6,824 nucleotides of DNA. It comes from Spirochaetales bacterium. Its GTDB lineage: Bacteria; Spirochaetota; Spirochaetia; ARS1246. Shown one piece after another: positions 1 through 6,555 of this stretch. The stretch lies in NCBI GenBank assembly GCA_016930115.1, contig JAFGHN010000068.1:1-6824 (forward strand). Direction: 5' to 3'. The position numbers and the translations under genes were made by a program. Below the pieces are notes generated by a model. It searched no databases, was not told the DNA's origin, and worked only from the letters and a program-made list of their open reading frames with translations. Within the stretch, counting starts at the first letter, position 1; each line of letters begins with the position of its first letter.

Positions 1-1314
1 AGCAGATGGAGGCTGGAGGACATCGCGAAGAAGTATTCGGACCATATCGCTTTCCCGATTTATCTCCACTACACCGAAACGAGCGGCAAAGATAAAGACA
101 AAAAGGAAGAGGAGAAGGTTGAGCAGGTGAACTCGGCGTCGGCACTCTGGCGGCGGGGGAAATCGGAATTGAAAGAAGGGGACTATAACGAATTCTACAA
201 GACGCTGAGCCATGATGACGAGGATCCGCTTCTGTGTCTCCACACCCAGGCGGAGGGTACCCAGGAATACACGACGTTGTTCTACGTCCCTCAGAAAGCG
301 CCATTTGATATGTACCACGCGGATTATTCTCCCGGCGTGAAGCTCTACGTAAAGCGGGTGTTTATCACCGATGACAACAAGGAGCTCATGCCGGTGTACC
401 TGCGCTTCCTGCGGGGTATCATTGATTCCGAGGACCTGCCTCTCAACGTGAGCCGGGAGCTCCTCCAGAAGAACAGGGTCCTTGCGAACATCAGGAGCGC
501 CTCGGTGAAGAAGGTGCTCACGGAGATCGCCGGGCTTGCTCAAAACAACCCGGAAAAGTTCGGGAAGCTCATCAAGGAATACAACAGACCCTTGAAAGAA
601 GGCCTGTACTCCGATTTTCAGAACAGAGACGCCCTTCTCGAAATAATACGGTTCAAGTCTTCGACGGAAGCGGGATACGTCAGTCTCGCCTCGTACGTCG
701 ATCGAATGAAGGAAGACCAGAAGGCCATCTACTATATAACCGGTGATAATGAGGAAAATCTCAAGGAATCGCCTCTGCTTGAGGCCTACAAAGACCGGGG
801 GATAGAAGTCCTCATCATGGACGATGAGATTGACGAAATTGTGGTTCCCGCCATCGGCACTTTTAAGGAAAAGGAGCTGAAAGCCGTCAACCGGGCGGGT
901 GCCGCGGACGAGCTCACGAGCAAAGAGGACAAGAAGAAGGAGAAGGAAATCGGGCCGCTTCTGAAGAAGATCAAGAAAGTGCTTGGCGATGCGGTCAAGG
1001 ACGTGGTGGCGAGCTCCCGGTTGAGTGATTCTCCCTCGTGCATTGTGGCTGATGAGCATGATCCGACCATGCAGATGCAGCATATTCTCAAGGCGATGGG
1101 TCAGTCCGAGATGCCGGACATCAAACCGATTCTCGAGATAAATCCCGATCATGATATCGTGAAGAAGCTTGACGCAGCCGGTGACGACGGCGTTATCGAG
1201 GACGCGAGCTGGCTCCTCTATGAGCAGGCGCTGCTCATGGAAGGCGTCGAGCTGAAAAAGCCCGCTGTTTTCGTCAAACGGCTTAACAGATTCATGTCCC
1301 AGGCGTTACAGTAG
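1..1314 (+). CDS. htpG: Hsp90-family molecular chaperone HtpG, C-terminal two-thirds (5' end outside window)
   Basis: HtpG is the bacterial Hsp90, a cytosolic homodimeric ATP-dependent chaperone. The reading frame is open from base 1 and encodes 437 residues up to the TAG at 1312-1314. The N-terminal ATP-binding domain is missing because the window starts inside the gene. The fragment opens with WRLEDIAKKYSDHIAFPI, the start of the middle domain in the family. It continues with ALWRRGKSE, QEYTTLFYVP and KLYVKRVFI. LPLNVSRELLQ carries the conserved middle-domain arginine (fragment residue 152, equivalent to E. coli R336) that contacts the ATP gamma-phosphate. YYITGDN, GIEVLIMDDEIDE and the C-terminal dimerisation part (LEINPDHDIVKKL, then a final helix ending FVKRLNRFMSQALQ) follow in the usual order. 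There is no eukaryotic MEEVD tail, as expected for bacteria. The GTG at 127 is not the start, because clear HtpG homology lies upstream of it. Identification is secure. Confidence 0.97.
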   Translation, partial: SRWRLEDIAKKYSDHIAFPIYLHYTETSGKDKDKKEEEKVEQVNSASALWRRGKSELKEGDYNEFYKTLSHDDEDPLLCLHTQAEGTQEYTTLFYVPQKAPFDMYHADYSPGVKLYVKRVFITDDNKELMPVYLRFLRGIIDSEDLPLNVSRELLQKNRVLANIRSASVKKVLTEIAGLAQNNPEKFGKLIKEYNRPLKEGLYSDFQNRDALLEIIRFKSSTEAGYVSLASYVDRMKEDQKAIYYITGDNEENLKESPLLEAYKDRGIEVLIMDDEIDEIVVPAIGTFKEKELKAVNRAGAADELTSKEDKKKEKEIGPLLKKIKKVLGDAVKDVVASSRLSDSPSCIVADEHDPTMQMQHILKAMGQSEMPDIKPILEINPDHDIVKKLDAAGDDGVIEDASWLLYEQALLMEGVELKKPAVFVKRLNRFMSQALQ

Positions 1315-1316
1315 CT

Positions 1317-1320
1317 GGAG
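1317..1320 (+). promoter_or_regulatory. Shine-Dalgarno site of the HD-domain gene, deciding its start
   Basis: GGAG lies directly after the htpG stop codon. It is immediately adjacent to the TTG at 1321, which gives no usable spacing. It is six bases upstream of the in-frame TTG at 1327, which is a normal spacing. This favours 1327 as the true start. Confidence 0.55.
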
Positions 1321-1326
1321 TTGTCT

Positions 1327-1971
1327 TTGAATCTGGACATAGTCAGAAAGATTGCAGCCGAAAATATGGGCAGCCGCAGAAGCCATCTCGATAGGGAACC
1401 GGGCTACGTGTTACACCACGGGCAGCGGACGGCCAATCTGACGGGCGAAATCATGAACAGGATAACCGGCGGGCCGGACGTCTTTGACCCCGTCCTCTAT
1501 GCAGGCGCGCTTTTTCACGACATAGGCAAGGGATTCGCCGCGCACAACGAGACCGGCGCGGAGCTCGCGGCCGGCCTTCTGAAAGACGTGTGTGCTCCCG
1601 GCGAGCTCGATCGAATCTGTCACATAGTCCGGAATCACTGTCTCCGCAAGCAGGGATTGGAACTTGACGACGGTATCCTGGCGGTTCAGGACGCCGACAT
1701 GATCGATCATTTCGGCACGCAGGGAGTCTGGCTGGATTTCCTCCACCGTGGCTACAAGCATGACACCCAACTTGCGACTGTCAGGCTGTGGGACTCCGAT
1801 GAGTTCAGGAATCACGTCCGAGACATGCGGGAGCTCCTCAATTTTGAGCTCTCAAAAGAGCTCTTTGATGACCGGATCGAATTCCAGGAGGGGTTTCTCG
1901 CCCGCCTGAAAATGGAATCAGAAGGCCGCGTGCCTGATGAGGTCCAGTACCCGGGAGCGGGCAAACGGTGA
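1327..1971 (+). CDS. HDIG/HD-domain metal-dependent phosphohydrolase
   Basis: This is an HD-superfamily protein of 214 residues from the TTG at 1327, the start I prefer because GGAG lies six bases upstream. A TTG at 1321 would add two residues, and an ATG at 1366 is possible but less well placed. The metal-binding residues are visible in order: H31 in VLHHGQRTANL, H64-D65 in LFHDIGKG, H104 in IVRNHCLRKQ, and D124 in VQDADMIDHFG. This H...HD...H...D pattern is typical of hydrolases acting on phosphomonoesters, phosphodiesters or nucleotides at a divalent metal centre. The substrate cannot be read from the sequence. The domain fills most of the protein, with no signal peptide, membrane segment or fused regulatory domain, so a small soluble cytosolic enzyme is likely. 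It starts 12 bases after htpG and overlaps the next gene by four bases, so it is probably co-transcribed and translationally coupled. The family assignment is firm and the function is open. Confidence 0.88.
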   Translation: MNLDIVRKIAAENMGSRRSHLDREPGYVLHHGQRTANLTGEIMNRITGGPDVFDPVLYAGALFHDIGKGFAAHNETGAELAAGLLKDVCAPGELDRICHIVRNHCLRKQGLELDDGILAVQDADMIDHFGTQGVWLDFLHRGYKHDTQLATVRLWDSDEFRNHVRDMRELLNFELSKELFDDRIEFQEGFLARLKMESEGRVPDEVQYPGAGKR

Positions 1972-2699
1972 AAGCCCCCAAAGCGTTGCTTATCGACCTT
2001 GATGATACCCTCCTGAATTACGACGGGTATTCACAGCAGGCCTGGCACGAAGCGTGCGAGGCTGTATCCGTCGACTCGGTTCCCGCGGATGTTCTGGTCG
2101 ACGAAATTATCCGGTACGCCGGCTGGTACTGGAGCGACGCTGAACGCCATCGTGCCGGCCGGAACAACCTGGAGGAAACCAGGAGGCTGATGGTACGGGA
2201 GGCGCTCAAGAATCTTGGCCGTCCCGACGACCGGATTGCCAACGAAATCGGCGACAGATATATAGCGATCCGCGAAGAGAAGCTGCAGCTGTTCCCAGGC
2301 ACCAGGGAAACACTGGAGCGGCTCAAGCGGAAGGGAATGCCGATGTGCCTGGTTACAAACGGCGAGGCCAGGCTGCAGCGGAGAAAGATAGAAAGATTTC
2401 ATCTCGAACCGTACTTCAAGGGAATCCTCATCGAAGGGGAGCTCGGTTTTGGAAAGCCTGATGAACGGGTGTTCAAGCTTGCCCTCGAAATACTCGGTAC
2501 AGCGGCCCAGGACACCTGGATGATCGGCGACAACTACGAGTGGGAAGTTATCGCCCCCCGCGAGCTCGGTATGAGCACCATCTGGGTGGACAGACACGGA
2601 AACGGGCTTCCTGCCGGAGTACCGGCCCGGCCGGACGCAGTGATCGCCGTGTTCAGTGAGCTGCTCGAAGTGATCGAGGCGGCCGGCGCCGACGGCTGA
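1968..2699 (+). CDS. HAD-superfamily (subfamily IA, C1-cap) phosphatase
   Basis: The gene encodes 243 residues from a GTG that overlaps the previous stop codon as GTGA. GGGAG at 1953-1957 lies 10 bases upstream. All four HAD motifs are present. Motif I is IDLDDTL, with nucleophile D10 and acid/base D12. Motif II is LVTNGEA, with T130. Motif III is GFGKPDERVF, with K163. Motif IV is MIGDNYEWEV, with D188 and acidic E191/E193 in place of the common second Asp. Residues 15-110 are helical and form the C1 cap that selects the substrate, as in YjjG-type nucleotidases and other IA phosphatases. A Mg2+-dependent phosphomonoesterase acting on a small cytosolic metabolite is expected. Which metabolite cannot be told. 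The coupling to an HD phosphohydrolase suggests both hydrolyse phosphorylated metabolites, perhaps in nucleotide or damaged-metabolite clean-up, but that is inference. Confidence 0.9.
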   Translation: MKAPKALLIDLDDTLLNYDGYSQQAWHEACEAVSVDSVPADVLVDEIIRYAGWYWSDAERHRAGRNNLEETRRLMVREALKNLGRPDDRIANEIGDRYIAIREEKLQLFPGTRETLERLKRKGMPMCLVTNGEARLQRRKIERFHLEPYFKGILIEGELGFGKPDERVFKLALEILGTAAQDTWMIGDNYEWEVIAPRELGMSTIWVDRHGNGLPAGVPARPDAVIAVFSELLEVIEAAGADG

Positions 2700-2724
2700 G
2701 TCTTAAGGAGGGCAGCCCGCAGCA

Positions 2725-4068
2725 ATGGACGAACTCGTCGAGAGATATACCAACAAGCGTGTTTCCTTCAGGTTTGCCGGCGTTTCCCTTGAGCTCGCTC
2801 TCTCTCAGGGGCTGTTCTCAAGCTTTGACGTTGACGCCGGGACGAAGTTTCTGCTCAGAGTGGTCGCCGGTCAGGTCGATCTTGAAACGGTTTCCCGGGT
2901 TGCAGACCTGGGCTGCGGTACCGGCGTCATCGGGATAGCGGTGGCCAAAAAAAACCCGCAGTGCACCTGTGTTTTTCAGGACCGGGACGCGCTGGCTTTG
3001 GCTTTCGCCCGGTTCAACTGCCGCACCAACGGAGTCGATGAACGGTCGCGGTTTGCCGGCGGGCTCGGGTTACAGGCGGTGGACGAAGGCCCTTTTGATC
3101 TGGTTCTGTCCAACCTCCCCGCCAAGGCGGGGCTTCCCGTGCTGTCGCGGATGATTTGGGAGATGCTCGACCGGCTCCGGCCGGGCGATGCGGCGGGCGG
3201 CGTGCCTGGGGGAGCGACGGCCGGCGGCGTGGCGGCCGTGGTCATCGTGGCGACTCTTGCCGACGAGATCGGCCGTATATTGCACAGTCTCGGCGCCGAC
3301 ATTTTCTACACTGAAGAACGCCGGGAGCACCGGGTGCATCTGTTCCGCCGGGGCGTCGAGTCCGCGGCGGTTCGAGCGCAGGCGGAGTCGCCCACGGCGC
3401 CCGCTCCGGTAGCCTTGACGGACGCCGGCTACCTCGCGGCTTACCTGAGAGATCGGGTGACTTTCTCCCACGGCGGGCTCTCTTATGACCTCGACACTGT
3501 GTACAACCTGAGCGACTTCGACACGCTGGGGCGGGAGGCCTCCCTGGCCATGGACGTGATGGACAAGTGGGTTGATGCGTGCTTTTTTGATTCCGGTTCA
3601 GGTTCGGTCTTGATCTGGAATCCTGGACAGGGGCACGCGGCAGTATATCTTTCGGGACGATTTCAGAATCTCGAGCCCGGCCGTTTCATCCTGGCCTCCC
3701 GGGATGCCCTTTCACTCGAGATTACCAGGTGGAACCTGTCGCGTTCCTTTGACGCAGCTGCCGGCACGCCCGTATCGGCGCCGGCAGCGTATCACGCGGC
3801 ATCGATGGACGCTCTCTGCGACGATATCGCCTGCCAGGCTGCGAAGGTGAGTCTGGCCATGCTCTTTCTGCAGCCTATTCCGGGTACCGGTTGGGAGGAG
3901 GAGGCGGTATTGTTGCTGCAACGTGTGCTCATCCCCGGCGGACTGGTTATCGCGAGCGGGGGCAGCACCGAGATACACCGGTTTTTGAGCGCTCTCCACG
4001 GTATGGTGCTCCACGGGAGCCGGAAATACCACGGTTCGCGCGCGGTGGCACTGAAGAATCCGGCCTGA
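2725..4068 (+). CDS. Two-unit RsmC-like methyltransferase: intact N-terminal and degenerate C-terminal SAM-fold domain
   Basis: The protein has 447 residues and starts at an ATG with AAGGAGG at 2705-2711 upstream, a slightly long spacing of 13. Residues 12-209 form a class I SAM-dependent methyltransferase of the small-domain (RsmC/MTS) type. It has RVSFRFAGVSLEL, the SAM loop VADLGCGTGVIG (residues 59-70), DRDALALAFARFNCRTNG, and the catalytic-type motif SNLPAKAG (N130), a variant of NPPF/Y. Residues 244-443 repeat the same plan: RVTFSHGGLSYDL, VLIWNPGQGHAAVYL in place of the SAM loop, SRDALSLEITRWN, and LFLQPIPGTG in place of SNLPAKAG. The second unit has lost the acidic start of the loop and the Asn, so it is probably inactive. 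A Gly/Ala-rich insert (residues 155-171) and an Ala/Pro-rich linker (about 212-232) separate the parts. Related proteins modify rRNA, but N5-glutamine or small-molecule methylation is not excluded. It is the last gene of the htpG cluster, 25 bases after the HAD gene. Confidence 0.8.
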   Translation: MDELVERYTNKRVSFRFAGVSLELALSQGLFSSFDVDAGTKFLLRVVAGQVDLETVSRVADLGCGTGVIGIAVAKKNPQCTCVFQDRDALALAFARFNCRTNGVDERSRFAGGLGLQAVDEGPFDLVLSNLPAKAGLPVLSRMIWEMLDRLRPGDAAGGVPGGATAGGVAAVVIVATLADEIGRILHSLGADIFYTEERREHRVHLFRRGVESAAVRAQAESPTAPAPVALTDAGYLAAYLRDRVTFSHGGLSYDLDTVYNLSDFDTLGREASLAMDVMDKWVDACFFDSGSGSVLIWNPGQGHAAVYLSGRFQNLEPGRFILASRDALSLEITRWNLSRSFDAAAGTPVSAPAAYHAASMDALCDDIACQAAKVSLAMLFLQPIPGTGWEEEAVLLLQRVLIPGGLVIASGGSTEIHRFLSALHGMVLHGSRKYHGSRAVALKNPA

Positions 4069-4073
4069 TTAAG

Positions 4074-4089
4074 GCTGCAGCTTCGCAGC
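4074..4089 (+). terminator. Possible hairpin after the methyltransferase gene
   Basis: GCTGC at 4074-4078 can pair with GCAGC at 4085-4089 across a six-base loop, starting six bases after the stop codon at 4068. No T-run follows, so it is not a classical intrinsic terminator. It may only protect the 3' end or assist termination between the convergent operons. Confidence 0.25.
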
Positions 4090-4101
4090 GCGGTGAACCG
4101 G

Positions 4102-4141
4102 CGGCGCCGTTGCAGCGGCCAGAAATCGACGGCGCCGTTGC
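4102..4141. repeat. Direct repeat of CGGCGCCGTTGC, also an inverted repeat, between convergent operons
   Basis: CGGCGCCGTTGC occurs at 4102-4113 and again at 4130-4141, a period of 28 bases. Its first eight bases are self-complementary, so the two copies can also pair as an 8-bp GC-only stem with a 20-base loop on either strand. This lies 12 bases past the ltaE stop and 33 bases past the methyltransferase stop. It could slow or stop transcription from both sides, although neither strand has a downstream T-run. The whole interval 4069-4153 holds no gene. Confidence 0.6.
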
Positions 4142-4153
4142 TGTGACTGCCGG

Positions 4154-5173
4154 CTATACCGCAAGTTTTGCGATGATGCTGCAGACCTCTTTGGTATCGG
4201 CCCGGCTTATTTCGAGACTGGTCACCATCCGTATCCGTTCAGGCCCGGTCGCGTTGCACAGCACGCCTGCCTTTCCAAGGGCGTCCCGTATCTGCCCCGC
4301 GTTCTTTCCGGGAGTCGAAAAGTAAACGATATTGGTTTCGACCGGCCCGAGCATCGCCCACCCGGTACCTTGCAACGCTTTGGCGACCAGGGCGGCGTTT
4401 TCGTGGTCTTCCGTGAGCCGTTCCACGTTGTTTTCAAGAGCGTACAGACCCGCGGCGGCCAGCACACCGGCCTGCCTTGTCGCGCCCCCGAGGAGCTTTC
4501 TGGCCCTTCTCGCTTCGGCGACGAAACTTGAAGTCCCGCAGAGTAAGCTGCCCACCGGAGCGCCGAGCCCTTTCGACAGGCAGAATGTGACCGTATCCGC
4601 ATAGTTGCAGATCTCGTCCGGCGAGAGTCCGGTGGCGGCCGCGGCGTTGAAGAGCCGTGCGCCGTCCATGTGAACGGCAAGGTTGTGCTTGCGCGCCACG
4701 GTCAAGATGCCTTCGAGGTCGGCCTGCGAATAGCAGGTGCCGCCCGCGAGGTTATGGGTGTTCTCTATCTCCAGGAGCTTTGTCCTCGGCATGCTGTAGA
4801 CGCCGGGTCTTATGACAGGTTCGACGGCTTCAGGTTTGAGGATGCCCCTTTCGCCGTCAACAGCGACGGGCATCGCCCCGGCGATGGCCGCAAGGCCCGC
4901 CATCTCGTAGTGCAGGATGTGGGCCTGCCGGTGGGCGATAAGCTCGTTGCCCCGCCCGCAATTCAGATAGATGGGTATGAGGTTGCCCATCGTCCCCGAG
5001 CTGATGAAAATGGCCGCTTCCTTCCCGGTCAACTGCGCCGCGACTTCCTGCAGCTTGTTTACCGTGGGGTCTTCGCCGTAAACGTCGTCGCCGACCTCGG
5101 CGTTGTACATTGCCTTGCGCATCCCTTCCGTGGGCTTTGTAATTGTGTCGCTTCTCAAATCGTAGGTTTTCAT
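4154..5173 (-). CDS. ltaE: Low-specificity L-threonine aldolase
   Basis: This is a PLP-dependent fold-type I enzyme that splits L-threonine and L-allo-threonine to glycine and acetaldehyde in the cytosol. The protein has 339 residues, normal for the family. It starts MKTYDLRSDTITKPTEGM and has VGDDVYGEDPTVN, the usual N-terminal signatures. The SSGTMGN stretch (59-64) contributes to the PLP phosphate site. HMDGARLFNA holds the PLP-pyridine aspartate D170 and R173. VTFCLSKGLGAPVGS holds the Schiff-base lysine K201. RIRMVTSLEIS near residue 315 supplies the carboxylate-binding arginine. No key residue is missing. The ATG at 5173 is preceded by AAAGGAG at 5187-5193, 13 bases away and lying inside the end of aroA. 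Only five bases separate it from the aroA stop, so the two are one operon. The stop is the TAG at 4154-4156. L-allo-threonine or beta-hydroxy amino acid preference cannot be told from sequence. Confidence 0.95.
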   Translation of the reverse strand: MKTYDLRSDTITKPTEGMRKAMYNAEVGDDVYGEDPTVNKLQEVAAQLTGKEAAIFISSGTMGNLIPIYLNCGRGNELIAHRQAHILHYEMAGLAAIAGAMPVAVDGERGILKPEAVEPVIRPGVYSMPRTKLLEIENTHNLAGGTCYSQADLEGILTVARKHNLAVHMDGARLFNAAAATGLSPDEICNYADTVTFCLSKGLGAPVGSLLCGTSSFVAEARRARKLLGGATRQAGVLAAAGLYALENNVERLTEDHENAALVAKALQGTGWAMLGPVETNIVYFSTPGKNAGQIRDALGKAGVLCNATGPERIRMVTSLEISRADTKEVCSIIAKLAV

Positions 5174-5178
5174 CTCGA

Positions 5179-6459
5179 CTATTCAACTCCTTTCGTTACG
5201 CTGTCCAAAAGTCTAAAGAATTCCGGGAAGGTTACGTTCACCGCCTCGGCTCCTTCTATCTGTGTCTCTCCCGCCGCGCCCAGCGCGGCTATCGCGAGCG
5301 CCATCACCACCCGGTGATCGCCCCTGCCGTTCACCCGTGTTCCTGCAAGCCGCGGTTTTCCGTCTTTCCGCCGGCCGTGGATGACCAGCCCGTCGGGGAG
5401 CTCCTCTATGTCGGCCCCCATCCTGGAAAGCTCCTCACGCATCACCGTGATTCTGTCCGTCTCTTTCAGTCTCGCCTGCGGAACGTTGAGAAGCCGGGTG
5501 GTGCCTTCGGCGAAGCAGGCGGTCACCGCCAGAGCCGGGAGGGCGTCAGGGGTGGCGTTCAGGTCCAGGTCGCAGCCGGCGAGGTTTCCCCCGTGGACTG
5601 TCACTCCGCCGTCCTCTCTTTCAATACGGCAACCAAGCGCCTCGAGCATGCCGACGACGGCCTTGTCGCCCTGGGGATCGTTAAAATCGAGGCCCTCCAC
5701 GGTGAGCGATGTCCCGCAGACGGCCGCGGCGCAGAGGAAGAAGGTCGCCGACGAAAAATCTCCCGGAATGCTCCGTGAAAATGGGACGTATTTCTGCCCC
5801 CCACGGACGAAAATCCGTTTGAAGTTATCGTTTTCATACTTTATATGCTGATTATCCAGCCAGCTCAAGGTCATCTCGACGTAGGGTTTCTCATTGAGAA
5901 GTGTTATTTCTATCTCGGTGTCTCCCGAGGCGAGCGGCGCCGCCAAAAGGAGACCTGAGAGATACTGGCTGGTCGGGCAGGAAATTATCGTTTTTCCGCC
6001 GGCAAGCGTTCCACCGACGAGAAACGGCGCGCGGCCGTCGCTTTTTGTTGAAAGGACGCGGGCGCCTAAGTCTTTGAGGCTCTGAAGCAGCGGCCCGGCG
6101 GGCCTGGACCTGATCTGTCCGTCGCCGGTGAATATCACCCAATGCTCCTGGAGCGCCGCGATACCCGCAAGCAAATAGAGGGTGGTGCCGGAATTGCGGA
6201 CGTCGATGACGTTTTCCGGCGTCATCGGCTTGCCCGCCGTCCCGGTCACGGTCCATTTCCCCGGGTGTTCCGTGATCTCCGCGCCGAAGGCTCTACATGC
6301 GTCCACGCACGCCTGTGTATCCGACGAGTCGAGAGGATCGAGGATCGTGCTTTCTCCGCCTGCGAGGGTAGCTATGACGAGCGCCCTGATGGTGTGGGAT
6401 TTTGAACCGGGAATGCGGACCGATCCGGTGGCCCGGGCGGGACGGATAGTCATGTCCAT
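5179..6459 (-). CDS. aroA: 3-phosphoshikimate 1-carboxyvinyltransferase (EPSP synthase)
   Basis: AroA transfers the enolpyruvyl group of PEP to shikimate-3-phosphate, the sixth step of the shikimate pathway, in the cytosol. The protein has 426 residues, full length. Active-site residues by E. coli equivalence: K20, S21 and R25 (K22, S23, R27) in PGSKSHTIRAL; G91-T92 (G96-T97) in RNSGTTLYLL; R119 (R124) in IRSRP; T163-S164-Q165 (S169-S170-Q171); D305 (D313) in TPDALP; E333 and R336 (E341, R344) in LKETDR; D381-H382-R383 (R386) in GDHR. Three positions differ from the E. coli enzyme: Y95 for R100, L96 for P101 and V409 for K411. This is therefore not the enterobacterial class. The start is the ATG at 6459, or the in-frame ATG at 6453 two codons later. 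An in-frame TAG at 6469-6471 excludes any longer form. No Shine-Dalgarno site precedes either ATG. ltaE follows after five bases. Confidence 0.96.
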   Translation of the reverse strand: MDMTIRPARATGSVRIPGSKSHTIRALVIATLAGGESTILDPLDSSDTQACVDACRAFGAEITEHPGKWTVTGTAGKPMTPENVIDVRNSGTTLYLLAGIAALQEHWVIFTGDGQIRSRPAGPLLQSLKDLGARVLSTKSDGRAPFLVGGTLAGGKTIISCPTSQYLSGLLLAAPLASGDTEIEITLLNEKPYVEMTLSWLDNQHIKYENDNFKRIFVRGGQKYVPFSRSIPGDFSSATFFLCAAAVCGTSLTVEGLDFNDPQGDKAVVGMLEALGCRIEREDGGVTVHGGNLAGCDLDLNATPDALPALAVTACFAEGTTRLLNVPQARLKETDRITVMREELSRMGADIEELPDGLVIHGRRKDGKPRLAGTRVNGRGDHRVVMALAIAALGAAGETQIEGAEAVNVTFPEFFRLLDSVTKGVE

Positions 6460-6467
6460 TGGGGTAT

Positions 6468-6495
6468 ACTATAGGGAAGAGGCGGCGCGAATCAA
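6468..6495 (-). promoter_or_regulatory. Candidate sigma70-type promoter of aroA-ltaE
   Basis: On the minus strand, TTGATT (6490-6495) and TATAGT (6468-6473) are separated by 16 bases. They match the sigma70 -35 and -10 consensus at four and five of six positions. Transcription should start about 7-9 bases downstream, at 6459-6461. That is at or within two bases of the aroA ATG, leaving no room for a ribosome binding site. Confidence 0.55.
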
Positions 6496-6555
6496 TAATA
6501 GCCCCGCCGGACACAACGTCGTACCCGCACCGGACGATTTCTCCTGCGCTTTATA

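Noticed and set aside
127..129. GTG at 127 as the start of the first gene
   Set aside because: The frame is open to base 1, and residues before it match the HtpG middle domain, so the gene is truncated by the window edge.
1855..1866. Perfect 12-bp palindrome AAAGAGCTCTTT in the HD-domain gene
   Set aside because: It falls in codons for KELF. GAGCTC is frequent throughout the window because GAG and CTC are favoured codons, so a regulatory role is not supported.
2031..2597. A 188-codon minus-strand frame inside the HAD gene
   Set aside because: It is antisense to a gene with all four HAD motifs intact. The translation resembles no family I know.
1315..4068. HD + HAD + methyltransferase cluster as a phage-defence system
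   Set aside because: The genes sit behind htpG with no effector, sensor, nuclease or mobile-element signs. The domains are common housekeeping types.
3891..4325. A 144-codon + strand frame crossing from the methyltransferase gene into ltaE
   Set aside because: It is out of frame with the methyltransferase and antisense to ltaE. Its translation shows no domain, and it has no convincing start signal.
4670..5317. A 215-codon open frame on the + strand across ltaE and the end of aroA
   Set aside because: It lies antisense to two full-length, well-conserved genes, has no recognisable domain, and is explained by the GC-rich codon use of the minus-strand genes.
5143..5778. A 211-codon open frame on the + strand inside aroA
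   Set aside because: It is a shadow of aroA: no ribosome binding site, no family features, Arg-rich composition typical of antisense GC-rich frames.
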